From positions 74,596 to 138,595 of the IMG/VR virus record IMGVR_UViG_3300030109_005647: DNA of 64,000 bases, one strand, 5' to 3'. The notes beneath the pieces are model-generated. The model worked only from the letters and a program-made list of their open reading frames with translations. It was not told where the DNA came from and searched no databases. Within the stretch, counting starts at the first letter, position 1. The number at the start of each line of letters is the position of its first letter. This stretch comes from a virus. The translations under genes were made by a program, and so were the position numbers. Shown here piece by piece: positions 52,733-59,905 of the stretch.

Positions 52733-53488
52733 ATGAGTAGGGTTATGATTGGTGCCCTAGCGTTCGTTATGCTGTTTGCTTTCTCTTGCGGCACGATGAA
52801 TTCAAGTGTAAAAAATGATTTTCCAAGAGAAGGATTTGCGTTTATTAGTAAAACAGTTCAGTTAAAAAGATGTTTTGGTAAAGACAATTGCGCCACAATG
52901 GATTTACGATCTTCAGGTTCTGGTTACGTCGTTAAGCTTTCCGACAAGGGCGCATACATAGTTACCGCCGCTCACGTTTGTGATGGCGAAAAAGGTTTGT
53001 TAGAATCAGTTGAGCAAACTATTCACATGAGAGTCTCAACATTATCATTAAAAAGGTATGATGCTATTGTTCTAAAAAAAGATCAGTCAATTGACGCTTG
53101 TTTACTTTTTGCAGAGGGTTTAACTGAAGGGGTGGAGGTTATACCTCTAGCCACGAAACCTCCGAAAAGAGGTGAAAAAGTTTATAATATAGCGGCTCCT
53201 TTAGGTATGTTTGATTATGATATGGTTCCAGTCTTCGAAGGTAGATATGCTGGTGAGGAAAATGGTCAAGATGTCTATTCCTTAGCTGCTACTTTTGGTT
53301 CTTCTGGATCTATGATTCTTAATTCTAAAGGTGAGTTAGTGGGAATGGTTCACTCTGTTTTAGTAAAGTTTAGAAATATTGCTATTTCTTCGCCTTATGA
53401 AAAACTTATGGAATTTATAAGAAGCGGCTTATCTAAAGCTGAATTAGCCGAGTGGATGTGCATTCCTGAAGAGTGTGTAGACTATTAA
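52733..53488 (+). CDS. Trypsin-like serine protease lipoprotein
   Basis: The sole plus-strand gene, 251 residues. Start ATG at 52733 (MSRVMIGALAFVMLFAFSC) has GGGAGG about eight bases upstream; a longer in-frame ATG at 52694 is less likely. A hydrophobic signal ends in a lipobox FAFSC with lipidated Cys19. The trypsin-like (S1/DegP-type) triad is complete: His81 in VTAAHVC, Asp121 in SIDACLLF and Ser191 in FGSSGS. It would be anchored to the outer or inner membrane facing the periplasm or exterior. The protein has no PDZ domain. It may cleave host envelope proteins or block superinfection; this is inference. Orientation and single-gene unit suggest separate regulation. Confidence 0.88.
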   Translation: MSRVMIGALAFVMLFAFSCGTMNSSVKNDFPREGFAFISKTVQLKRCFGKDNCATMDLRSSGSGYVVKLSDKGAYIVTAAHVCDGEKGLLESVEQTIHMRVSTLSLKRYDAIVLKKDQSIDACLLFAEGLTEGVEVIPLATKPPKRGEKVYNIAAPLGMFDYDMVPVFEGRYAGEENGQDVYSLAATFGSSGSMILNSKGELVGMVHSVLVKFRNIAISSPYEKLMEFIRSGLSKAELAEWMCIPEECVDY

Positions 53489-53871
53489 TATTTATATGTA
53501 GGTTTTTTCTTGTTCCAAACGGTCAGACCTAGTTTGTTTTTAACCCAGATTAGGTCTGTATATAAGTTCATATAATCTGTGTAGTTTTCTTCATCTGTAT
53601 GTGCTTGCATAAAAGTAAACTCATCCATCTGAAAAAATGTTGTTAAATAAAAATTAACTTTATTATCAATTTGTTGTCTATTGTTTGCTATTGATGTTCT
53701 TGTATCCGGTAGGATAAATTCGTAGTCATTTCTATCGTGAACAACTGTTATTAGCAATCTACCTGTTACTAGTTGCACCTTTAAGCTTATGTGATCAATA
53801 TTGGTAACATACCAGTGCTCTTGCTCATATGAACGAATTGAATTTCTTTTTTTACCATACTTAGATGCCAT
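53485..53871 (-). CDS. Hypothetical protein (128 aa)
   Basis: A 128-residue protein, convergent with the protease gene and overlapping it by four bases at the stops, with no terminator hairpin between. It is unrecognised. Residues 1-20 are basic (MASKYGKKRNSIRSYEQEHW); the core has alternating strands (VQLVTGRLLITVVHDRNDYE) and helix. Aromatic and charged residues dominate (YTDYMNLYTDLIWVKN). The start ATG at 53871 overlaps the next upstream gene's stop. Small DNA- or RNA-binding function is possible because of the basic N-terminus, but this is weak. Confidence 0.65.
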   Translation of the reverse strand: MASKYGKKRNSIRSYEQEHWYVTNIDHISLKVQLVTGRLLITVVHDRNDYEFILPDTRTSIANNRQQIDNKVNFYLTTFFQMDEFTFMQAHTDEENYTDYMNLYTDLIWVKNKLGLTVWNKKKPTYKY

Positions 53872-54077
53872 TAATTTACTGCCGATATTAAACTTGCTTG
53901 AACAAACTCAACTTTTTTATTTTTATTTTTTGGATCTTGTAAGGTTAGATATTGTTCTGAATTCCATCGAAGGTATTGAATATCTTCTAACAACCAAACT
54001 TTATTTTTATAGTAAACTGGAGATCCAATGTAGGCTCTTCTTCCGTTCCCGTCTAAAGTAAATCTTGTTGTCGACAT
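53871..54077 (-). CDS. Small hypothetical protein (68 aa) behind RBS hairpin
   Basis: A 68-residue protein starting at ATG 54077 (MSTTRFTLDGNGRRAYIGSP), chosen for AAAGGAGG five to seven bases upstream. It is beta-rich (VYYKNKVWLLEDIQYLRWN) with an SH3-like or small barrel character; no known family was recognised. The upstream strand AAACC and the downstream GGTTT around the ribosome binding site can form a hairpin (see the regulatory feature at 54071-54110). It overlaps the 128-residue gene by one base. Confidence 0.65.
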   Translation of the reverse strand: MSTTRFTLDGNGRRAYIGSPVYYKNKVWLLEDIQYLRWNSEQYLTLQDPKNKNKKVEFVQASLISAVN

Positions 54078-54110
54078 TTTAAACCTCCTTTTAGGGGGTT
54101 TGTGACCCCT
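54078..54110 (-). promoter_or_regulatory. Possible RBS-sequestering hairpin (alternative stems)
   Basis: In coding direction, AGGGGTCACAAACCCCCT, spanning the end of the upstream gene, and AAACCCCCTAAAAGGAGGTT can each form a stem: AGGGG with CCCCT, or AAACCcCC with GGaGGTTT, which covers the GGAGG site. Translation of the upstream gene to its TAA stop would melt the first. This may couple translation of the two genes. Stability was not computed. Confidence 0.35.
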
Positions 54111-54321
54111 CTTCTGTTCGGTGGATAACAAAATCATCTAGTGCATCGATGCATTCTAGCGCTTCTGCTAATATTGTAGTCCATTTGTCAACTTCTTTTA
54201 AGATATCAGTATGTTCTCCAACCATAACAGTCTGAGTAAATAACATATCTAACATCGCTCTAGCTTCCTCTGCTTTGGCTTCATATTTTATTTTTGCTGC
54301 ATTGAATAATTTATTATTCAT
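54091..54321 (-). CDS. Small helical hypothetical protein
   Basis: A 76-residue helical protein, unrecognised: MNNKLFNAAKIKYEAKAEEA, then LDMLFTQTVMVGEHTDILKE and ALECIDALDDFVIH, an arrangement typical of a two-helix hairpin. The start ATG at 54321 overlaps the preceding gene's stop by four bases. It ends in a Gln-Thr-Pro tail that encodes half of the RBS hairpin described for the next gene. Function unknown; small helical partners of DNA-binding proteins have this look. Confidence 0.65.
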   Translation of the reverse strand: MNNKLFNAAKIKYEAKAEEARAMLDMLFTQTVMVGEHTDILKEVDKWTTILAEALECIDALDDFVIHRTEEGSQTP

Positions 54322-54695
54322 ATAACCTCTTTTTCTTCTTCTTCAAAAAATGAAATTGTATTATACTTTTTAATATAGCGGTTAAACTCCATATAGTCAA
54401 CCCCTAAAAATCTAGCTGCTTCTTTTTTTGTTCTTGCAATGCTTAAAGCTGTCTTTAAAAGAGCATCTGTAACTGCATGGCGAGTCAATCTCCAGATTGG
54501 TAAGCCATAAAATTTTCCATACAGATATCTGGTTGATAATTCTAATTTAACTGCTATTAAGTCTTCTAAAGAAATATTATTAATATTATTTAAAGTATTA
54601 TCAGTAATTTTCTTTTCAGATTTTAGTTTGTTTATTATACTATACTTTGAGTATTTTGTAACAGTATTTTTCTTTTTCTTATTTTTCCATGACAT
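54318..54695 (-). CDS. Fis-like helix-turn-helix protein
   Basis: A 125-residue protein with a C-terminal HTH of the Fis/NtrC (HTH_8) type: AVTDALLKTALSIARTKKEA followed by ARFLGVDYMEFNRYIKKY (about residues 73-110). The N-terminal 40 residues are basic and Asn-rich (MSWKNKKKKNTVTKYSKYSI). Fis-like domains bind DNA as dimers, so a phage transcriptional or nucleoid role is likely. The 42-base gap before it is over 85 per cent A or T and includes TATAAATTA-like sequence. It is followed by a four-base overlap with the next gene. Confidence 0.7.
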   Translation of the reverse strand: MSWKNKKKKNTVTKYSKYSIINKLKSEKKITDNTLNNINNISLEDLIAVKLELSTRYLYGKFYGLPIWRLTRHAVTDALLKTALSIARTKKEAARFLGVDYMEFNRYIKKYNTISFFEEEEKEVI

Positions 54696-54737
54696 ATATT
54701 AAATAATAATAGAAATAATGATATAATTTAATTTATA

Positions 54738-55457
54738 TTATTTATTATAATCTGGAGATTCTGGTTCTGGTAGGGTTGGTTGAAGTTCTTCTTCAAATCT
54801 ATCGAAATATAATTTAAGATTAGTTAACATATATTCTTTATAAAGTTTTCTATCTTTTTCATCAGCCAAAGATTCATATGCATCTTGAATTTGATTCTCA
54901 ACTTTATTAAAAGTAGTTGAAGCAAAATTACGACCGGTTACATTCATACCTTGTAGATCTTGAAATTTTTCAGGCTCAGTTTCTTCAACTTCTTCAGGCA
55001 TATCTCGATCACGAACAGGAATAAACTTATCTTCTTCAACATCCACATCTAAAGTAACTTCTTCTTCAAGTTCATTTTCTTCTTGACTTTCTCCAGCAAT
55101 TGCTGTAATATCAACTGGTGCCAATGAGTTCTCGACAGCGTTAAGAATGTGCGCTCTAAAAGAATCTCTCTGAGACTTAGAGGTTGTTAGCCCTTTAAAA
55201 GCATCTTCGATAATCGGAATAATATTTTTTAAAGTATCCTCAAGGACATTTATCCCCGTTGATCTTTGAGGCTGCTCGTCTGGAACATCGGCACTTACTT
55301 CTCTGATAAGAGAACGAATAACACCACGGAGTCTATTCTCCTCAAGCATTACTTTGTCTTCTTTTTCAGCAAGGTAATTTTCTAGAAGTGAGCGAACAAC
55401 TTTACGAAGACGCTTTTCTTCTTTTAGTTCTTTTAAAAATTCATCGCGATCAATCAT
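54738..55457 (-). CDS. Acidic hypothetical head-region-like protein
   Basis: A 239-residue protein starting at ATG 55457 (MIDRDEFLKELKEEKRLRKV), with GGAG at about nine bases; an upstream TTG in frame is possible. It is strongly acidic with a helical, Leu/Arg/Glu-rich N-terminus (VRSLLENYLAEKEDKVMLEE), a central Asp/Glu block and a helical C-terminus (YMLTNLKLYFDRFEEELQP). No known family. Acidic helical composition recalls scaffold-type or portal-cofactor proteins. It follows the ligase-nucleotidyltransferase fusion directly. Confidence 0.65.
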   Translation of the reverse strand: MIDRDEFLKELKEEKRLRKVVRSLLENYLAEKEDKVMLEENRLRGVIRSLIREVSADVPDEQPQRSTGINVLEDTLKNIIPIIEDAFKGLTTSKSQRDSFRAHILNAVENSLAPVDITAIAGESQEENELEEEVTLDVDVEEDKFIPVRDRDMPEEVEETEPEKFQDLQGMNVTGRNFASTTFNKVENQIQDAYESLADEKDRKLYKEYMLTNLKLYFDRFEEELQPTLPEPESPDYNK

Positions 55458-55461
55458 TAAT

Positions 55462-57576
55462 TTAGACTCCAAGTTTCTGTAATAAATAGTTTAACGCCTC
55501 ATTAACTTCATTTTCAGTAACTTTTCTTTTTTTTCGAGGACCCATAGCGACTGCACCCGCCGATATTGCTGAAACTTCTTCTATATCTTCAGGCTTTTTT
55601 ACTTGCTTTGTGGCTATGGCATATGCTATATCTTCACCTTCTTCTTCACCATATTGTTTTTTTGTGCTTTTCATTATCTCTTTAGCGTTTTTATCTCTTT
55701 TTCGAATTTCACTTTTAGTGAGTTTCTTTTTCTTCTTTTTGCGCTTTTCTTCTAGCACCTCATCAACTAGCCCACGAAAGATACCCAAGAAGGGTTCATT
55801 TTCCTCCTTAAGTTCTCCTTTTACCATATCTGCTATGTAATCCACTCGATCTTTTGAAGTATCTGGTAAGAATCGTTCGATATCTTCATCGTTTTTCAAA
55901 GCATTTCTAAAATCAGTGGCGCTTAACACTTCACCAACAGGCTTGAAAGCATAATCCATTGAATTTAGAACTTCAGCGTCCTTAACATATTTTTGAACAT
56001 TTTTATCAAACCTTTCAGCAGCATCGCCATCTTTTGTCGAGGCACCAAGAATAATCTTTGTTCCCTTCATCTCCGGTCTGTTCCCATATTCCATCGCCGC
56101 TTGTACGGGTGTAGGAAAATCAGGAATCTGAACATCAGCATTTGTAATATTAGCGTCATCCAAATAAAGGTTTAAAATTCTTACAGCAGTTTGTGCTGTA
56201 ATCCCATCTCTCTCTTTTGGACTGACCAGAACAACTACTCTATCAGCCAACCTAGCATAATGTTCAATCATGTCAAGGTGCCCACGATGAGCAGGCTTAA
56301 ACTTTCCTGGTAAAATAGCAACAGTTTCACCTTCATTTCGCTCCATAAGCATTTCCTTTACCATCTGTGGGATTTTACCCCTTCCATACTTAAATAACCC
56401 CAAAAGTTGGTTCATTGGGGCAAAGTTTCCTGTAAACTTATACATCTGACCATCGTATTGGAAAACAAAACCTTCTACGACTGTATCGATATTGTCATGG
56501 TGCTTAAGTTTGGTAAGCTGTCTTACTAATATGTCTTGGGCTCCTTCTTGTTCTGGTCCTTCATAATCTTGGATAGCGCGAATAGCAGTCTCTGTTTCTT
56601 TTTTTAGTCTTTCGACCTCTGCTTGGTTATCTAAGATATATGAACTCTTAAGACCCCGAAGAAGTTCTACGGCAAAGTCATGTATTGCCATTTCAATTGG
56701 TTCAATTAATTTTTTTGATAAAATTTTGGAGTTCTTATTAAAGGCAGATACTTTTGCTCTGGTTTCTCTATCCATACCCTTTGTTATCTGTGAAGTAGTT
56801 GGAGCAGTTTTATCACCAAGCATTCGACGGACAAGAAGCTCTACTCTCTCGTCGTCTAGTTCTGGGAGGTTCTTTGCTGTAAAGGGTGTTAGTTTATCAC
56901 GAAGATAATCATTTAATGTCATATCACCAGAATAACCTGTAGCCTGTATACGATCTAAGGTTTCTTGAACAAATGCTTCGTCGGTTATCTTATTGAGGGT
57001 AAGGAAAGCTGTTCTGCGAACGTTAAAGGCTTCATCAGCCGTTGCTTGTTCAAATCTATCAACCACGCTATCTAAAAATGCTGATTGTTTTTCATTTGCT
57101 ACAACTTCTAGACTATTATCTTCTTTATTATATTTTTTATGACCCATGCGATGAATATTCACGACATTTTCGTCATAGTTTACAACATTCGGAGCAACTG
57201 GACCTTGTATTTCTGTGTTGTAGAAGATTTCACCATTAGGTCCAAAGATTTGGGCTTTTTCTTTTTCTGAAAGCGATTCAAGAGCACTTACATAAGCATT
57301 GAAGGCGGTAACATAGGCTCGTTTTGATTCTTCACCACCTCGGAACTCTCTATTGATAAGGTCATCAAAAGTCATCCCACCGCGAGACATGTCACCTTTG
57401 TTTCTTGCTGCGCGGGGCTTTCCGTCGACATAACCAAGAAAAATGTTGTAGCCATCAGTTTTTTCTGTTCCTACAAGTTCACCTTTTGCGGCTTTTTGTA
57501 GGATCTCTGCCATTTTATTAAAGGTGAGATCACGATTATCATAAAGATGTGCTAAATGTCCTGCTACGCCACCCAT
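55462..57576 (-). CDS. Ligase-like domain fused to HxGH nucleotidyltransferase
   Basis: A 704-residue protein. Residues about 1-385 resemble a covalent nucleotidyltransferase of the RNA/DNA ligase fold: motif I EKTDGYNIFLGY (KTDG, about residue 37), motif III-like YNTEIQGP (about 119), motif IV-like VEGFVFQYDG (about 368) and KFTG. Residues about 420-600 are a cytidylyltransferase/NMNAT-like domain: VAILPGKFKPAHRGHLDMIE (HxGH, about 430), and ISATDFRN-type motif LSATDFRNAL. The C-terminus is Lys-rich (about 650) and ends in a helix. The N-terminus GGVAGHLAHLYDN is shared by related proteins in marine T4-like phages. It may join a nucleotide metabolism enzyme to an RNA-repair ligase-like domain; substrate unknown. 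Confidence 0.8.
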   Translation of the reverse strand: MGGVAGHLAHLYDNRDLTFNKMAEILQKAAKGELVGTEKTDGYNIFLGYVDGKPRAARNKGDMSRGGMTFDDLINREFRGGEESKRAYVTAFNAYVSALESLSEKEKAQIFGPNGEIFYNTEIQGPVAPNVVNYDENVVNIHRMGHKKYNKEDNSLEVVANEKQSAFLDSVVDRFEQATADEAFNVRRTAFLTLNKITDEAFVQETLDRIQATGYSGDMTLNDYLRDKLTPFTAKNLPELDDERVELLVRRMLGDKTAPTTSQITKGMDRETRAKVSAFNKNSKILSKKLIEPIEMAIHDFAVELLRGLKSSYILDNQAEVERLKKETETAIRAIQDYEGPEQEGAQDILVRQLTKLKHHDNIDTVVEGFVFQYDGQMYKFTGNFAPMNQLLGLFKYGRGKIPQMVKEMLMERNEGETVAILPGKFKPAHRGHLDMIEHYARLADRVVVLVSPKERDGITAQTAVRILNLYLDDANITNADVQIPDFPTPVQAAMEYGNRPEMKGTKIILGASTKDGDAAERFDKNVQKYVKDAEVLNSMDYAFKPVGEVLSATDFRNALKNDEDIERFLPDTSKDRVDYIADMVKGELKEENEPFLGIFRGLVDEVLEEKRKKKKKKLTKSEIRKRDKNAKEIMKSTKKQYGEEEGEDIAYAIATKQVKKPEDIEEVSAISAGAVAMGPRKKRKVTENEVNEALNYLLQKLGV
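55481..55490 (-). promoter_or_regulatory. Motif ACTATTTATT near a gene start
   Basis: The coding strand reads ACTATTTATT (plus AATAAATAGT), 24 bases before the ATG at 55457. It lies inside the last codons of the preceding gene (NYLLQK), so it may be a chance result of codon choice. It is one of four identical junction copies in the window. Confidence 0.25.
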
Positions 57577-57579
57577 ATG

Positions 57580-58023
57580 CTATCCCCCTCTACGATCTCT
57601 CATGCGAGCTAAATCTTGTGCAACAGATGCTCTTACGTCTTTTTGTCTAGCTATTTCTTTACTACCAACTCTTTTTTCTCGTGATCTTTCATAACTGGTG
57701 CGACCATCCTTGTCAACTCTTCCAACTTTTTGCAACAAATTATCACGAAGTTTTTTTAGCTTATCTTTTTCTTCTTGAGTTCCTTTTTTTCTTATTTGAT
57801 TGCTTACCATATTTTCCAACTCGCTGACGCCGCTCTTCAAGTCAGTGGCAATGTCTTTAGGTAATTCAGGAGCCGCAAGCATTTTTTCTAACGCATCAAT
57901 CAAGCTTGCCATTGAAAACGCACCTGGGGGCAATCCTATTTTTTGTTGTAAACTCTGTTCTTGTAACGTTTTTGATATCTCTTCTTTGATTATTTTTTTT
58001 AGAGTTGATTTATTTATTTTCAT
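57580..58023 (-). CDS. Small protein with possible capsid-targeting N-terminus
   Basis: A 147-residue basic protein. Residues 1-22 are an amphipathic helix (MKINKSTLKKIIKEEISKTL, then QE) resembling T4-type capsid-targeting peptides that are cut after a Leu/Ile-x-Glu; TLQE would be the site. The middle is helical; the C-terminal 50 residues are Arg/Lys/Asp-rich (RDRRGG end). AGGAG precedes the ATG at 58023. An internal head protein injected with the DNA is plausible. No family was recognised. Confidence 0.65.
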   Translation of the reverse strand: MKINKSTLKKIIKEEISKTLQEQSLQQKIGLPPGAFSMASLIDALEKMLAAPELPKDIATDLKSGVSELENMVSNQIRKKGTQEEKDKLKKLRDNLLQKVGRVDKDGRTSYERSREKRVGSKEIARQKDVRASVAQDLARMRDRRGG

Positions 58024-58037
58024 TTATGTGTCTCCTG

Positions 58038-58895
58038 TTATTTACCGGTTAGGAAATAATATCCTAAATCAGCATAATCTTTTTTATTCATAGCTTTTGG
58101 CTCTGAAACACCGGGGAACATTGTCATGAGAGAAATAAATTTTCTTCCACCCTTGGCACCACCAACTTTTCCAAGATCACTAACTATTAAGTTTAATTTA
58201 TTTGTTGGTCTTAAAGGTCCATCAACTACAGCCACCGCTTGATGTGCAAAATATTTCTTTTTTGGATCTGCTTCAGAGGCATTCGACAGTTTTTTACTAT
58301 CATCCGGCATACCTAAAGAGTCAAAAGGAAAATTGCCGTTCTCATCTGCTTCATAAACACCTAAACCTTGCTTCATTTTAAACGGAATTGCTTGGTTATT
58401 TGTAATAAGTTCTTTAAATTGAAAGTCTCTTGGCGATTTACCTGCAGCTTCGCTTTTATGAACGATGGAATCTTCACCTATGTCTCTACCCATATCCACA
58501 TTAAACCATTTTAGTTTTGTAACATAAGGGTTTGATTCTATCTCGTCTGGTTTTGGTTTTTTCTTTAATAGGGTTGCTGCTAAGTTTACTAAAGATTCGT
58601 CTGTTGATAATGAGTCTGCAAACTTAGAACCTGGGAGATCTGATTCTCTTTTGTGAGAATGCTTTGCATGTTCAAAAGTGGTATTTGGTATATACAAGAA
58701 AACATATGGACCCATCTCTACAAGGTTTTCTTCTGTTAGATCGTTGGCATAACCCTTTAGGAAGCGATTCTTCAAGAGAAGTCTTTTTGCTTGGTTAACG
58801 ACCTTTCTCGCTACCCGCTTTTTCATTTTCTCTTCTAACATTTCTTCGTTAGTTTCGTTTATAAACTTATTCCATCTTTCTAATATTAGTTTCAT
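58038..58895 (-). CDS. Hypothetical protein with targeting-like N-terminus
   Basis: A 285-residue protein, unrecognised. The first 14 residues (MKLILERWNKFINE) look like a T4-type capsid-targeting helix with a cut after FINE. The body has a His-rich motif EHAKHSHKRESDLPGS (about residue 80) and a mostly polar, beta/helix mixed sequence, ending YYFLTGK. The His cluster might bind metal or belong to a nuclease or toxin fold, but this is only a guess. The ATG at 58895 overlaps the upstream stop (ATGA) and has GGAAGG upstream. Confidence 0.6.
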   Translation of the reverse strand: MKLILERWNKFINETNEEMLEEKMKKRVARKVVNQAKRLLLKNRFLKGYANDLTEENLVEMGPYVFLYIPNTTFEHAKHSHKRESDLPGSKFADSLSTDESLVNLAATLLKKKPKPDEIESNPYVTKLKWFNVDMGRDIGEDSIVHKSEAAGKSPRDFQFKELITNNQAIPFKMKQGLGVYEADENGNFPFDSLGMPDDSKKLSNASEADPKKKYFAHQAVAVVDGPLRPTNKLNLIVSDLGKVGGAKGGRKFISLMTMFPGVSEPKAMNKKDYADLGYYFLTGK

Positions 58896-59146
58896 TCTTT
58901 ACCTTCCTCCAGCACACGCACTTGTTCTTCTAGAAGTGATATTTTATTTTCAAGAGTTCTAACAACTCTTTTTATTTCAAGTAAGTTTTGACGAGCAACT
59001 GATAGTTGCCTACTTTCCCTTTGACTTTTTGGTCGCACTTCGTCTAGGATACGAAGAACAGACTCGACATAAGCACGAGCAGTAGGATTGCTTTTAACTT
59101 CTCCTATTAAAAAGTCTCTGGTCATCTTTCTTAGATCAACTTTCAT
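58892..59146 (-). CDS. Small coiled-coil hypothetical protein
   Basis: An 84-residue helical protein: MKVDLRKMTRDFLIGEVKSN, then VLRILDEVRPKSQRESRQL and a C-terminal heptad region (VRTLENKISLLEEQVRVLEE), a probable coiled coil. It is unrecognised. Its start ATG overlaps the metallopeptidase gene's stop (TAATG), and its own stop overlaps the next gene's ATG. Positions suggest co-expression with head-associated proteins. Function unknown. Confidence 0.65.
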   Translation of the reverse strand: MKVDLRKMTRDFLIGEVKSNPTARAYVESVLRILDEVRPKSQRESRQLSVARQNLLEIKRVVRTLENKISLLEEQVRVLEEGKE

Positions 59147-59880
59147 TATTCGCTCTTTAGCATTTCGCTAATCATATCACGAACAGCATCTTGTAGCGCC
59201 GCTTCATCTAAATCTTCAAGGACTGCTTCTTTGGCTTCTGTTGACATTGGATGAGCTTCTTCTAGGGCACCTTCTTTCTCTTCTTCATCCAACTCTTCTG
59301 GTGCTTCTTCTAGTTGAGCAGTTGCATAGTCAGCATTGGACAGGTCATAAGTGCCCATACCCTCATTTAAAAATGATTTCTCTTTTGGCTTGTATCCCCA
59401 TTTATCCATAAGCATTTCGCCAAATTCTTTACTTCTCCAATTTTTGTAAGACATTTTCTGTTCTCCTTTGGTGTCTTTATCTTTATAATTAGTTTCGTCA
59501 AGTCGATTCTTCAGACGATCTTCAAAATCACGAAAACACATATTTCCTTTTTCGTATGCCTCGCGTTCCATTTCACGCATGTGTGGATCTTTTTGAGCAT
59601 AACCTGGACCAGTAGGACCCATACTCATTAAGTCTCCTCTTTCGTTTTGTAAGTGATGCACCAGTTCGTGAGCGAGAGAGCGAAGACAGTCTTTCATATG
59701 TCTACCAGTGGTGTAAACTGTTATAGATTGTTCTGCTGGATCATAGTGGGCAGTTTTGCCAAGAGGTTTCATGCTATTTTCTTTGTCTTGCGCGAATACT
59801 ATGGTAGGCTTGTTCTGAAGTTTATATCGCTGATGAAAGAATTGTAATAAATCATCAGCATACGTGCGGATATCATTCAT
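59146..59880 (-). CDS. HExxH zinc metallopeptidase-like protein with acidic tail
   Basis: A 244-residue protein. Residues 1-125 form a compact zinc peptidase-like domain: RSLAHELVHHLQNERGDLMS (HELVH, about residue 72) with the probable third ligand in REMEREAYEKGNMCFRDFE. Such domains are recurrent in T4-like marine phages. The remaining 120 residues are Glu-rich and repetitive (EEAPEELDEEEKEGALEEAH) and end in a helix. The start ATG at 59880 has no ribosome binding site but is preceded directly by ACTATTTATTTT, one of the recurrent motifs. Role unknown; prohead maturation or host-protein processing are possibilities. Confidence 0.75.
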   Translation of the reverse strand: MNDIRTYADDLLQFFHQRYKLQNKPTIVFAQDKENSMKPLGKTAHYDPAEQSITVYTTGRHMKDCLRSLAHELVHHLQNERGDLMSMGPTGPGYAQKDPHMREMEREAYEKGNMCFRDFEDRLKNRLDETNYKDKDTKGEQKMSYKNWRSKEFGEMLMDKWGYKPKEKSFLNEGMGTYDLSNADYATAQLEEAPEELDEEEKEGALEEAHPMSTEAKEAVLEDLDEAALQDAVRDMISEMLKSE

Positions 59881-59882
59881 AA

Positions 59883-59892
59883 AATAAATAGT
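59883..59892 (-). promoter_or_regulatory. Motif ACTATTTATT two bases before a start codon
   Basis: The coding strand reads ACTATTTATTTTATG, placing the motif immediately upstream of the ATG at 59880 where a ribosome binding site is otherwise absent. This is the most suggestive copy of the recurrent element. The 25-base gap after purA holds nothing else, apart from a loose repeat CTAAACTAAAATAACTAACT. Confidence 0.35.
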
Positions 59893-59905
59893 TAGTTATT
59901 TTAGT

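Noticed and set aside
53489-53496. TATAAATA on the minus strand at the end of the 128-residue gene
   Set aside because: It encodes YKY of that gene's last codons and would only transcribe antisense to the protease gene; likely chance.
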